Part shown: positions 35,926 through 44,521 of the stretch, piece after piece
Layout: the number at the start of each line of letters is the position of its first letter
Numbering within the stretch: the first letter of the stretch is position 1
NCBI GenBank assembly: GCA_963791625.1
Contig: CAWBTA010000015.1
Span: forward strand, 1-64,000
Reading direction: 5' to 3'
DNA length: 64,000 nucleotides
Source: JANMCE01 sp963791625
GTDB lineage: Bacteria; Actinomycetota; Acidimicrobiia; Acidimicrobiales; Ilumatobacteraceae
Notes under the pieces: generated by a model
Database searches by the model: none
What the model was told of the DNA's origin: nothing
What the model saw: the letters and a program-made list of their open reading frames with translations, nothing else
Program-made: the position numbers and the translations under genes

Positions 35926-36827
35926 CAGAAGTAGCCCTCTTTCTTTCGGTCTTCCATGGCGGAATCACTGATGGTGTCGTCGGCCCGGGTGGCGCCCCGC
36001 TCGGTGATTCGAGAGGCAGCAACGTCGGCGATGATGTCATCGATGTTGGTGGCATCCGAGAGCACTGCGCCAGTGCAGCTCATGTCGCCAACCGTGCGGT
36101 AGCGAACCGTTTCGACCCGAGTGGTTTCGTGCGGCTCAGCTACCACCGGTCCACCGATACCGAGCAACATGCCGTCACGCTTCACCACCGAGCGCTGGTG
36201 GGAGAAGTAGATCGACGGCAGCTTGATGCCCTCGGCCGCGATGTAGCGCCAGATGTCGAGCTCGGTCCAGTTACTGAGCGGGAACGCTCGAAGGTGTTCA
36301 CCCTTGCGGATGCGGGCGTTGAGCATGTTCCACGGCTCGGGCCGCTGATTGCGCGGATCCCACTGGCCGTGCTGGTCACGGAACGACAAGATGCGTTCTT
36401 TCGCCCGCGCCTTGTCCTCATCCCGACGACCGCCACCAAAGGCCGCGTCGAAACGGTGCTCGGCAATTGCATCGAGCAGCGTCACGGACTGCAGTCGGTT
36501 ACGACTTGCCCGAGGGCCAGCTTCTTCGACTGCTCGGCCGGTGTCGATCGACTGTTGCACGCTGGCCACGACCAGCTCGACGCCGAGGCGTGCAACCTCT
36601 GCATCTCGATAGGCAATCACCTCGGGGAAGTTGTGACCGGTGTCGACATGCATGACCGGGAACGGAAGCCGACCCGGAGCGAACGCCTTGACCGCGGTGT
36701 GCAACAGGACCGCAGAGTCCTTGCCGCCCGAGAACAACAGCACCGGTGACGCGCACTCGGCCGTGACTTCGCGGATGATGGTGATGGCCTCATCCTCAAG
36801 ACCGCGAACAAGGCTGGCGACGCTCAT
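35925..36827 (-). CDS. cysD: Sulfate adenylyltransferase small subunit CysD
   Basis: CysD carries the adenylyltransferase site. The 300-residue protein has the PP-loop LLFSGGKDSAVLLH, the GGRRDEDKARAKER segment and the family-typical C terminus EDRKKEGYF. ATG 36827 overlaps the cysH stop as ATGA. Confidence 0.96.
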   Translation of the reverse strand: MSVASLVRGLEDEAITIIREVTAECASPVLLFSGGKDSAVLLHTAVKAFAPGRLPFPVMHVDTGHNFPEVIAYRDAEVARLGVELVVASVQQSIDTGRAVEEAGPRASRNRLQSVTLLDAIAEHRFDAAFGGGRRDEDKARAKERILSFRDQHGQWDPRNQRPEPWNMLNARIRKGEHLRAFPLSNWTELDIWRYIAAEGIKLPSIYFSHQRSVVKRDGMLLGIGGPVVAEPHETTRVETVRYRTVGDMSCTGAVLSDATNIDDIIADVAASRITERGATRADDTISDSAMEDRKKEGYF

Positions 36828-37492
36828 ACGTGCAACCCACATTCAACTTTGGCCTGACCGGACCAGCGGCCCGCCCGACGATCTTCACCCGGCGCCACCG
36901 GCCGCGTGCACGGCCAGCACCCGATAGAGAAGTACCCGCGTTCCACCAGCGGATTTCGCGGCAGATCTTCCAGCTGCTCATAGAGCGCCATCTGCTCGTC
37001 GGTCATGGTGGCGAGGGGGTTGATCTTGACCAACTGCCGGCCGAGGTCGTAGCTGACGATCGGTGCGTTGGCACGGGTGGGCGCATCCACGCGACGCACA
37101 CCAGTGATCCACGCAGCCTTGCCGGCAAGCGCACGCTGCAGCGGCTCGACCTTGCGAATCTGGCAGCAGCCCTCCACGTCGGTCTGCCAGAGATTGTCGG
37201 GCACGACCTCGGGCTGAGGATGCACGACACGAATGTTGAGGTTGTAGCGACGGATCAGTTCGTCGGCGAACCACTTCGTCTCGGCGAACAGATACTGCGT
37301 GTCGAGCAGCACGATGTCAGCCAGTGGCGCGACACGAGCAACGACGTCGACCAGCACCGCATCTTCGAAACTGGCCGTGAACACCAGGCCATCACCGAAC
37401 GTGTCGAACGCCCATTGCACGATGTCGCGTGGGTGGGCTGATTCGAGCGAAACGTTGACGCGGGCGAGCTCCGCGAGATCAGGAAGAGGCAT
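36824..37492 (-). CDS. cysH: Adenylyl-sulfate (APS) reductase CysH
   Basis: The 222-residue enzyme reduces APS to sulfite. It has the two Cys pairs that bind a [4Fe-4S] cluster in APS-type reductases (EGCCQIRK and GCWPC), which distinguishes it from PAPS-type CysH. ATG 37492 has AAGGAG upstream and follows the TSUP stop by 8 bases. With CysD and CysN it forms a complete sulfate-to-sulfite route; sulfite reductase is not in the window. Confidence 0.94.
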   Translation of the reverse strand: MPLPDLAELARVNVSLESAHPRDIVQWAFDTFGDGLVFTASFEDAVLVDVVARVAPLADIVLLDTQYLFAETKWFADELIRRYNLNIRVVHPQPEVVPDNLWQTDVEGCCQIRKVEPLQRALAGKAAWITGVRRVDAPTRANAPIVSYDLGRQLVKINPLATMTDEQMALYEQLEDLPRNPLVERGYFSIGCWPCTRPVAPGEDRRAGRWSGQAKVECGLHV

Positions 37493-37500
37493 GTTTCTCC

Positions 37501-38301
37501 TTACAGAAAGCGCAGCATCTTGAGGCCGGTGGCGACGAGCACCGTGGCCAAGGCGGGACGAATGACGTGATCGGGAGCACGCGATGACACCTGGCTGCCC
37601 AGCCAGACCCCGGGGAAGGCACCAATGAGCAGGGCGCCAACGACGGCGATCTGCACCTGGCCGAACAGCACGTGACCGAGCGCAGCTGAAGCGACGAGCG
37701 GAATGGCCTGAGCCAGATCGGTACCGACCAGTTCGGCCGACGTGAGACGCGGGTACACCCACATCATCAGCACGAGCATGAGCGAACCGGAGCCGACCGA
37801 CGTGAGCCCGACGATAAGTCCACCGGCCAAGCCGATGGCCAGCGTCGGCCACGGGCGAACCAATGTCGGCAAGGTCGAGACCATGCCGTGGCGGCGGCGG
37901 TAGGCCATCCACATGCGCAGTGTCATTGCCGCGGCAGCGGTAACCAGCGTGATGCCCAGCGCTATCTCAAGGGGGCGATGCGTGCGCTTGGCGCCGATGA
38001 CGTCCAACAGAACCGCGCCGGCGAACGCGGTTGGCACCGAGCCGAGCGCCAGCCATTTCACGATGTCCCGTCGCACGGTGCGCTGCTTGGCGTGCACGGC
38101 GGCTCCGACGGGCTTGATGGCCAATGACACCACCAGGTCGCTCGAAATAGCCGCCAGCGGGGACACATGGAAGATCAGGACCAGCATGGGCGTGAGCAGC
38201 GCGCCACCGCCCATACCGGTCAATCCGACCAGGAAACCGCCCAAAAGCCCACCTACGACGAGTCCGCCATCGATATGGAGGAACGCTTGGGCGATGAGCA
38301 C
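37501..38301 (-). CDS. TSUP/TauE-SafE family membrane transporter
   Basis: The 266-residue protein has about eight hydrophobic helices and the TSUP GGG motif early (VGLTGMGGGALLTP), repeated later as VGLTSVGSGSL. Members move sulfite, sulfonates or related organosulfur anions. First in the cys operon, it is likely a sulfate or sulfite carrier; the direction cannot be read. GTG 38301 has AGAAGG upstream. Confidence 0.85.
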   Translation of the reverse strand: MLIAQAFLHIDGGLVVGGLLGGFLVGLTGMGGGALLTPMLVLIFHVSPLAAISSDLVVSLAIKPVGAAVHAKQRTVRRDIVKWLALGSVPTAFAGAVLLDVIGAKRTHRPLEIALGITLVTAAAAMTLRMWMAYRRRHGMVSTLPTLVRPWPTLAIGLAGGLIVGLTSVGSGSLMLVLMMWVYPRLTSAELVGTDLAQAIPLVASAALGHVLFGQVQIAVVGALLIGAFPGVWLGSQVSSRAPDHVIRPALATVLVATGLKMLRFL

Positions 38302-38310
38302 GCCTTCTGT

Positions 38311-38338
38311 TGTATCAAATCCCGACTAACTTGATCAA
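38311..38338 (-). promoter_or_regulatory. Candidate promoter of the TSUP-cysHDN operon
   Basis: On the minus strand TTGATC (38338-38333) and GATACA (38316-38311) are 16 bases apart, just upstream of the GTG at 38301. Confidence 0.35.
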
Positions 38339-38360
38339 CTTTATGGGGATTAAAAACCCT

Positions 38361-38486
38361 GTGACGTTAGACCAGCCCACTCGGCTCGAAGGTGCCGAGC
38401 AGAATCTCCTGAGCCGGTCGTTGAAAATGCTGCAATCCGGCAGCCAGATCGCCAGGGAGTCTGGCCTGGGCCTCCACCGGATATGA
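38361..38486 (+). CDS. Possible 41-residue small protein
   Basis: A GTG frame of 41 codons fills most of the gap between the cys operon and the L,D-transpeptidase gene. Its product is amphipathic and Gln/Ser/Leu-rich (SRSLKMLQSGSQIARES). It has no ribosome-binding site and no recognised family. It could be chance; the remaining 200-base gap shows nothing else. Confidence 0.3.
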   Translation: MTLDQPTRLEGAEQNLLSRSLKMLQSGSQIARESGLGLHRI

Positions 38487-38505
38487 ACAGACTGTGATGG
38501 AACGC

Positions 38506-39747
38506 CTACGGACTTGCTGCCGCCTGTGCGTCAGCGGCGGCTGCGGTAACCGTCGCGGCCTTTACCGACGTGGGTGGCGTGGTCGTGGAGGCGAGTGGCG
38601 GCGGACCCGTGGTGGGGGAAACCGTGACCGGTACCGTGGTTGTCGGAACGGGCACAGGCTTCACCGTCGTGGCCGTCGGCAAGGTGGTCGTGGGCGCAGC
38701 TGGCTTCGTCGTGGTGGTACCAGCCACCGTTGTCGTCGGCTTGATCGTGGTCGTTGTTGTCGTGACGACGGTGGTATCGGTGGGGTCTCGCTCGTCGGCC
38801 GGGGGCTTCTGGTTGCCGTAGACCTCGGGCTCCTTCACACCGTCCCACACGAAGATTTGATCGCCCGTGCGCAGTATCCCGGGAAGATACTTTGCGATAT
38901 GCATGGGTACTCGCACGCATCCGTGCGATGCAGGGTTCTTCGGAACCTCGGGGTAGCCGTGGATGGCAATGCCGGCGTTAAAGGAGATGGGGTTGTACAC
39001 CCGGCCGAGCGGAATATCGACCCAGTCCGATCGTTTCAGGTACACCTTGAAGGTTCCACCGGGCGTGGTTGACGTGCCGCAATACCGGGGGTTCTTCTGA
39101 CCCGGCGGCACGGTGGTGGTTGTGGCACCCGGCCAAGCGGGGACGTTCTTGAGTTCGTCACACCACTGCTTACCCGATCCGCTTGAGATGTGGGTGATGA
39201 GTCGCAACTCACGGTCGGCATAGAGCACCATGGTCTGGGCCGGGAGGAAGATTTCTGCGTGTGTTGGTGATGCGTCGGGGCGGAACTGCGGAAGACCGAG
39301 CGGATCCTGCATACGGGTCCACAGCTCGGGCGTGACCTTGCCGGTGACGTCTTTGCCGCTGAGGTTCATGATGAGCGACTGGTACGCCCACACGGCCATT
39401 TCGGTGTTGGCGCCGTAGATGCCATCGACCACGCCGACGTCGAAATGGAGATCGTTCAGCCGCTGCTGCACTACCCTCACGTCTTCGGCAGCAGCCAGAC
39501 CTTTCTCCAGCGTGCGCGAGATGGTGGTCTTCGGAAGCGTCGTCGTGGTCTCCGCAGCGGCGGTAGGGGCTGTTGGTGGGGCGGACGGGTCGGTGACCAC
39601 CTCGACTCCGGCGGCTGGCGGCAGGTCAGACGGAGCCGCAGCCGGCGAGGCGGTGGATGTGTTCGGCGAGCAGGCCGCGAGTACGAGCAGCGCCGTACAC
39701 GCGCCCAAGCGCGCTGCATTCGAGAGAGAGCAAGGTCGGGGCCGCAT
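38506..39747 (-). CDS. L,D-transpeptidase lipoprotein (YkuD family)
   Basis: The 413-residue protein has a lipoprotein signal ending LLVLAACSP, a peptidoglycan-binding-1 domain (about 88-150, VDGIYGANTEMAVWAYQ) and a YkuD catalytic domain with HGYPEVPKNPASHGCVRVP, whose Cys is the nucleophile. A long Thr-rich C-terminal tail follows. It would make 3-3 crosslinks or attach proteins to peptidoglycan. Confidence 0.93.
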   Translation of the reverse strand: MRPRPCSLSNAARLGACTALLVLAACSPNTSTASPAAAPSDLPPAAGVEVVTDPSAPPTAPTAAAETTTTLPKTTISRTLEKGLAAAEDVRVVQQRLNDLHFDVGVVDGIYGANTEMAVWAYQSLIMNLSGKDVTGKVTPELWTRMQDPLGLPQFRPDASPTHAEIFLPAQTMVLYADRELRLITHISSGSGKQWCDELKNVPAWPGATTTTVPPGQKNPRYCGTSTTPGGTFKVYLKRSDWVDIPLGRVYNPISFNAGIAIHGYPEVPKNPASHGCVRVPMHIAKYLPGILRTGDQIFVWDGVKEPEVYGNQKPPADERDPTDTTVVTTTTTTIKPTTTVAGTTTTKPAAPTTTLPTATTVKPVPVPTTTVPVTVSPTTGPPPLASTTTPPTSVKAATVTAAAADAQAAASP

Positions 39748-39807
39748 TACGACGTCGAGGATACCGAACGCAGAGCGTGAAACCGATATTGAACGGACAC
39801 CAGCGGG

Positions 39808-40569
39808 TTACGCCTCAATCGGCTGGATGTCACGGAGTTGACGTCGCAGTTGGAACATTTCGCGCAGAAGCTTCACGATGACGGCAGGTGACGACAGGGT
39901 GGAGACCCCGCGGGTGCGAGGGAAGTAGTCGACCCCGAACTGCACGACCCGGTAGCCATAACGCTGGGCACGGATGACCAGCTCGGCATCGATAAAGCTG
40001 CCTTCACTCTCAAGCTTCACATGGTCGAAGACGCGCTTGCGCACGAGCTTGAACGCAAAGTTGACGTCGCGCATCTTCACACCGAAGAGCACTTTGACGA
40101 GCGTGTTGTAGAAGAACGAGTAGACGACGCGCACGTAGCCTTCGCCGGTGCGGTCGAAGCGGTAGGTGGACACGATGTCGGCTTCGTAGTGACGCATGAC
40201 CCGGCAGGCCTTTTGCAGTTCATCCATGTCGAAGGGCAGATCGGCATCCGAGTACAGGATGAGATCGCCACGGCTCTCGGCAAAGCCGGTCTTGAGGGAG
40301 CCACCCAACTTGCGATTGACCGGGTGGTGCACGACACGGACGCGTCGGTCGGTAGCGGCCAGTTCATCGGCCATGCGCCCGGTTGCGTCGGTAGACGCGT
40401 CGTTCACGATCAGCAGTTCATAGTCACCGATTTCGCCCTGCGCGAGCAGGATGTCGCAGGCTTCGCGACCGGCCCCGAGGGCGCGGTGAAGGTACTCCTC
40501 CTCGTTCCACATGGGGTAGAAGATGGTGAGCAACTTGAAGGGGGGCTCGGACGGCGCAACCGGGTCCAT
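39808..40569 (-). CDS. Family 2 glycosyltransferase (DPM-like)
   Basis: The 253-residue protein has GT2 motifs: FYPMWNEEEYL at the start, IVNDASTDATG, and the DXD-type SDADLPF. The C-terminal half includes an SFIDAELVIRAQ segment typical of polyprenyl-phosphate sugar synthases. It has no transmembrane tail, so the product is likely a cytoplasmic-face lipid-linked sugar. It is divergent from the membrane-protein gene at 40653. Confidence 0.87.
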   Translation of the reverse strand: MDPVAPSEPPFKLLTIFYPMWNEEEYLHRALGAGREACDILLAQGEIGDYELLIVNDASTDATGRMADELAATDRRVRVVHHPVNRKLGGSLKTGFAESRGDLILYSDADLPFDMDELQKACRVMRHYEADIVSTYRFDRTGEGYVRVVYSFFYNTLVKVLFGVKMRDVNFAFKLVRKRVFDHVKLESEGSFIDAELVIRAQRYGYRVVQFGVDYFPRTRGVSTLSSPAVIVKLLREMFQLRRQLRDIQPIEA

Positions 40570-40652
40570 CCCGTAAGAGTATCCGAGCGCCTCGGAAATG
40601 TGGGGTCGAGCGCCCCAGAAGCCGCCGAGTCGCAGGGTAGTGTTGACTCGCC

Positions 40653-41078
40653 ATGGACGCCCCGCCGCCGATTACGGCCGATCCCGTAGCCGAGGTCGGC
40701 CCAGTCGATGAGGCAACGACATTGGCCGCCAAATCGTCCAAGGCGAACACCATCCTTCTCGTGGTGGGCTGGCTGGGTGTGTTGACCGGCCTCGGCCTCA
40801 CAACCGCCGCCGCCCAGATCGTCGATCACCCCACCATCCAGGGGCGATTCCTGCCCATCTTTTGGGTTGGCCCCGTTCTAACGGTATTCGGTGCCCTTCG
40901 GAAACGGCCGAACGTGGTCGCCCTCAGTGCCCTCAGCACCTTCGTGCTCGCCATCGGCGCAGCCATCGATTTCGGTCACCGCCACCCGATCGCCGGGCGC
41001 TACGAGTTCTGGCTGGCCGCCTCAGCGGGCCTCGTCACCGTCGCCGGTTGGCTGACCTCGCGCTCCAACAAAGCCTGA
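40653..41078 (+). CDS. Small membrane protein, unknown function
   Basis: The 141-residue protein has an acidic N-terminal tail and about four hydrophobic helices (ILLVVGWLGVLTGLGLT, FLPIFWVGPVLTVFGAL, LSALSTFVLAIGAAI, FWLAASAGLVTVAGWL). No domain was recognised. It is divergent from the glycosyltransferase gene by 83 bases. Confidence 0.6.
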   Translation: MDAPPPITADPVAEVGPVDEATTLAAKSSKANTILLVVGWLGVLTGLGLTTAAAQIVDHPTIQGRFLPIFWVGPVLTVFGALRKRPNVVALSALSTFVLAIGAAIDFGHRHPIAGRYEFWLAASAGLVTVAGWLTSRSNKA

Positions 41079-41195
41079 TCGGAACTTGTTGCCTTCTTAA
41101 CTCCACGCCTGGGTCGTCTCGGCTGTCCTTGGTTACGTGGTCGGAGTTGGGCACAGTACTTCTCTCTTTTTCGGCGTTGCCTTGCTGTTTCGGCG

Positions 41196-42971
41196 ATGAT
41201 CGGCGTCGGACTCACCTGGATAGGTGACCCCGCTTTGGCGCGCATCCGCGCCGCGGATGACGGCAGCAGCCCGGTGGCAGTACTGGTCGATGACCTGTCC
41301 GCAACGAATGCCACGGGCAGTCCGGCGTATGAGGTGACCGTGTTCTCGCCCGCTACCGACAACACGGGGGCGAGTGCGGTGGTGTTCCGACGAGGGAAGG
41401 CACAAGACGTTCGGGCCGCCGTGTCGGCGACGGGCGCCGTGTTCGGCGTCGCCCACGCATCGGGCACGAACCGGGCCGCACCGCTGGCCGCCCAGCAGGC
41501 CCGCTCGTTCTACGCCGCCTTCGCCAAGGTCGGCACCCGCTACGGCCAAGCCGGTCCCGGCGGCGTTCTCGTGCGTGGCGCGAACGGCACCGTGGAAACG
41601 CTCGCAACCATCCCCAACGCCCACGCGGGCAGCACCGTGCCCGGCCACACCTCGCTCGGCTCGCTCGTTCTCGATCCGGCCGAACATCAGCTCTACGTGG
41701 TGAACCTGCACGACCGCCTCGTGTACCAACTCGATACCTGGGCCACCACCGTCACCCCGACCGCGCTGCCCACCCTGCCTGCGATAGCTGCGGCCGACAC
41801 GTGTGCGGGGCATCCCGGCGACCTTCAACCGGGAGCGCTCTACGTGAGCGGCACTCGCTTGCTGCTCGGCACGATCTGTACCGCCGAGACATCTGGGCTG
41901 GACCAAGACGTGTCGGCTGCAGTGTGGGCATTCGACCTCGAAGCCAAAACCTGGTCGACATCTCCTGTTCTGCAGACCACCTTTGGACCGCCGACCGGAC
42001 CGTTCCGGGTGGCGCGCCACTGGGCTCCAAACGGACCGACGGCACTTCCGTCGCCACGCCAACTGCTGCTGTCCCACCTTGACGTCGCCGAGAGTGGAGC
42101 GCTCCTCCTCGGCTTCCGCAACCGCGGCGCTGACACCACCACGCTCGCCACGGCTGGCGATGAAGGCCTCGTGGTCCGAGCCGCGCCGGTGGGGGTCGGT
42201 TGGTCGGATCCGTTCGTCGGTCGCTCTGCGGTCGACGCAACCGTTCGCACACCCGGCCTTCTGGGGGCCGTGGCATCGTCGCCCGGTTCGGTCTGGGGTC
42301 TACCCGGTGACGAACTGGCCGCCACCGCTCGCTCGACCGGTGCGACGGGCAACGCTGGCGTGGTGTGGCTTGATCGAGCCAATCCGCAACCGGCGCTCAG
42401 CGAGCGGCTGTCGACCACCTCAGCGCTGCCCGGTGCGCTAGGCGACCTCACGCTGCTGGCGGCCTGGCGCTCGGTGACGGTTGCGGTGTTCGCCGACGAC
42501 AACGGCGACGGCATCCAACAACCATCGGAGGTCCTGCTCGACGGCGTTCGCCTCACCGTCAGTGTCGCCGGACAGACGGCGACCAGTGCAACGGTCACGA
42601 GCGGACTGCTCGACGGCAAACACGGCCAGTTAAGGCTCTACCTTGCCCCCTTCGACCGGTACCAGCTCAATGTTGACGCCACGGCCTTTGCCGTCGGCGG
42701 CCCGGCGGCGGGCGGTAGGCGCACCACTGCTGCGGAGGAATTCCGACTGGGCGAACGGGGCGAGCAGACCGCCGGACCTGCGATCGGTCTGGCGACGACA
42801 CCACCGGTCGCAATCGCACCGGAGGTCCTGGCCACCTCAGCCGAGCCGATGCCTGCCACCGGAGGCAATCCGGGCTGGTTCCTGGCGGCGGGCATTGCGT
42901 TGTTGTTCCTTGGCACCGTCTTCGTGATGGTCACCAAGATCCCTCGACCGGCTCGTCAGCACCCTTTATGA
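41196..42971 (+). CDS. Wall-anchored surface protein with MPATG sorting signal
   Basis: The ~591-residue protein is a large extracellular beta-rich domain, then a short SdrD-like calcium loop (FADDNGDGIQQPSE, about 430), then MPATGG (about 552-557), a hydrophobic helix and a basic end. These form a sortase signal. ATG 41196 gives a short, weak signal peptide (IGVGLTWIGDPALA). The codons before it encode FRRCLAVSAM, a better n-region, but no start codon lies in that frame, so an indel near 41170 is possible. The end overlaps the convergent ProA-like gene by 6 bases. Confidence 0.8.
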   Translation: MIGVGLTWIGDPALARIRAADDGSSPVAVLVDDLSATNATGSPAYEVTVFSPATDNTGASAVVFRRGKAQDVRAAVSATGAVFGVAHASGTNRAAPLAAQQARSFYAAFAKVGTRYGQAGPGGVLVRGANGTVETLATIPNAHAGSTVPGHTSLGSLVLDPAEHQLYVVNLHDRLVYQLDTWATTVTPTALPTLPAIAAADTCAGHPGDLQPGALYVSGTRLLLGTICTAETSGLDQDVSAAVWAFDLEAKTWSTSPVLQTTFGPPTGPFRVARHWAPNGPTALPSPRQLLLSHLDVAESGALLLGFRNRGADTTTLATAGDEGLVVRAAPVGVGWSDPFVGRSAVDATVRTPGLLGAVASSPGSVWGLPGDELAATARSTGATGNAGVVWLDRANPQPALSERLSTTSALPGALGDLTLLAAWRSVTVAVFADDNGDGIQQPSEVLLDGVRLTVSVAGQTATSATVTSGLLDGKHGQLRLYLAPFDRYQLNVDATAFAVGGPAAGGRRTTAAEEFRLGERGEQTAGPAIGLATTPPVAIAPEVLATSAEPMPATGGNPGWFLAAGIALLFLGTVFVMVTKIPRPARQHPL

Positions 42972-44480
42972 ACGGTGCAGTTCCGGGTTCGTCTGGTACA
43001 TGCGGGTACGAACGGTGAAGACCGAGTCGCCTGAAAGCACGCCGCTACGAGCGAACAAACGGCCGTTGGCCCAGTTCGACAGACCGAGTTCGGGGCGCAG
43101 CAGGGCGAACTGGCCGTCGACCCAGCGGGTGAAGCCGTTGCCGACGAACGGCGCGTCGATCCGGTCGTAGAACGTCTGCTGTTCGGCCGGGTCGTCGGAG
43201 ATAAGACTGGCAACGAGCCGGGGGCTGTGAGCGTTGAAAAGCGCAACCGCTTCCTCCACGCTTTCAACAACGACAAGGGTGACTTCGGGGCTGCCTTCCC
43301 ACTCCCACTCATGGCCCAACATGTCGTCGGCCAGCACCTCGGCCTGGTTCTCCATCACGCCACCTTCGGCTCGCTCGATGGTGACCTCGCGCTCGAACCA
43401 GGCATCGGGCACAAATGATTTAGCCGATAGTTGCACATGCAACTTTGTGGCGCAGTTGCGGCGTTGGCCCGCCTGCTCGATGGCAGCAAGGAACCGTGGC
43501 ACAAGATCGTCCGCTCGTGAACGCAGTACGCAACAGACGTTCAGCGTATTACACACCTTGCGATCGAGCGAGTGGCCAACCGCGGCAGCGAACACGTCTG
43601 CGTCCGCGGCCACGCCCGTCACCATCCATCCGCCGCCCGTGCCGTGGAGGCTCACCGGGATGCCCGCCTGGCGAGCAACCGCACCCAGCTGTTCCACGGC
43701 CTGACCCGACCCGCGGGCGACCGCCAAGGCGACGAGGGGGTTGGAGAACAACGCCCAACCACCAGCTCGAGACGGTGTGTCGAGCAGCTGTACACAACCG
43801 ACCGGCAGGCCGGCTGCCGCGAGCGCCGGCCGGAGGGCATGCTCCACGATGGCTCGGGCCGTGCCCAGCGCGTCACGACCGATGCGGAAGACCACGGCGT
43901 TACCGCTACGCAACACACCCGCTGCGTCGGCAAAAACGTTGGGTCGCCCTTCGAACACGAACCCAATGACGCCGAGGCCGGCCTTGCGTTGCTCGATACG
44001 CCAGCCGTCATGCTCGACCGCTTCTACGATCTGTCCACGCAGCGGTGCAGTGTCACGCCAGCCTCGGAGACCGGCGACCATTCCGGCGCGCATCGACGGG
44101 CTGAGCTCAAGCCGTGTGGTGCTGCGTCCGGCCTGCCGGGCAACGTCGACATCAGCCGCGTTGGCCGTGAGGATCGGAGCGAATGAATCGTCATCCTCGA
44201 GACGGGCTGCGAAGCGGTCGTAGAACGCCGTGATCTGGTCGTCGCTCACGTCATTGAGCTGCAGGAACGCGTCGTGCGCAGCTGACACCGCCGCATCGAC
44301 CAGGGCCTGATCGGTGGCGGGCACGTGCAACAGATCGCCCGTGGTCTGCACAACGACCAGCCGGTCACCGGAACCGAAGCCAGCGGCCAATTCGTGGCTG
44401 ACGCGGGTTACCCGATTGCCTCCGAACACGAGCGCCATACCGGGCGTCAGAGCGTTCAGTGTGCCGAGAAGTTCTGCCAT
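42966..44480 (-). CDS. proA: ProA-like aldehyde dehydrogenase with N-terminal extension
   Basis: The 504-residue protein matches glutamate-5-semialdehyde dehydrogenase in its core (GLGVIGFVFEGRPNV, GNAVVFRIGRDA, catalytic Cys in KVCNTLNVCC, NEWEWEG-like HEWEWEGSPEVTLV). ProA makes the proline precursor. The protein is about 85 residues longer than usual; the extra N terminus is unrecognised. proB is not adjacent and the catalytic segment is atypical, so a divergent substrate is possible. ATG 44480 is the only clear start. Confidence 0.75.
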   Translation of the reverse strand: MAELLGTLNALTPGMALVFGGNRVTRVSHELAAGFGSGDRLVVVQTTGDLLHVPATDQALVDAAVSAAHDAFLQLNDVSDDQITAFYDRFAARLEDDDSFAPILTANAADVDVARQAGRSTTRLELSPSMRAGMVAGLRGWRDTAPLRGQIVEAVEHDGWRIEQRKAGLGVIGFVFEGRPNVFADAAGVLRSGNAVVFRIGRDALGTARAIVEHALRPALAAAGLPVGCVQLLDTPSRAGGWALFSNPLVALAVARGSGQAVEQLGAVARQAGIPVSLHGTGGGWMVTGVAADADVFAAAVGHSLDRKVCNTLNVCCVLRSRADDLVPRFLAAIEQAGQRRNCATKLHVQLSAKSFVPDAWFEREVTIERAEGGVMENQAEVLADDMLGHEWEWEGSPEVTLVVVESVEEAVALFNAHSPRLVASLISDDPAEQQTFYDRIDAPFVGNGFTRWVDGQFALLRPELGLSNWANGRLFARSGVLSGDSVFTVRTRMYQTNPELHRS

Positions 44481-44521
44481 CCGCTCAGTTTGGCCGCGCT
44501 GGCACGGCAGCGCCCGTTCAA

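Noticed and set aside
38531..38920. His/Asp-rich frame in the L,D-transpeptidase tail
   Set aside because: It is a shifted reading of the Thr-rich C-terminal tail and has no support of its own.
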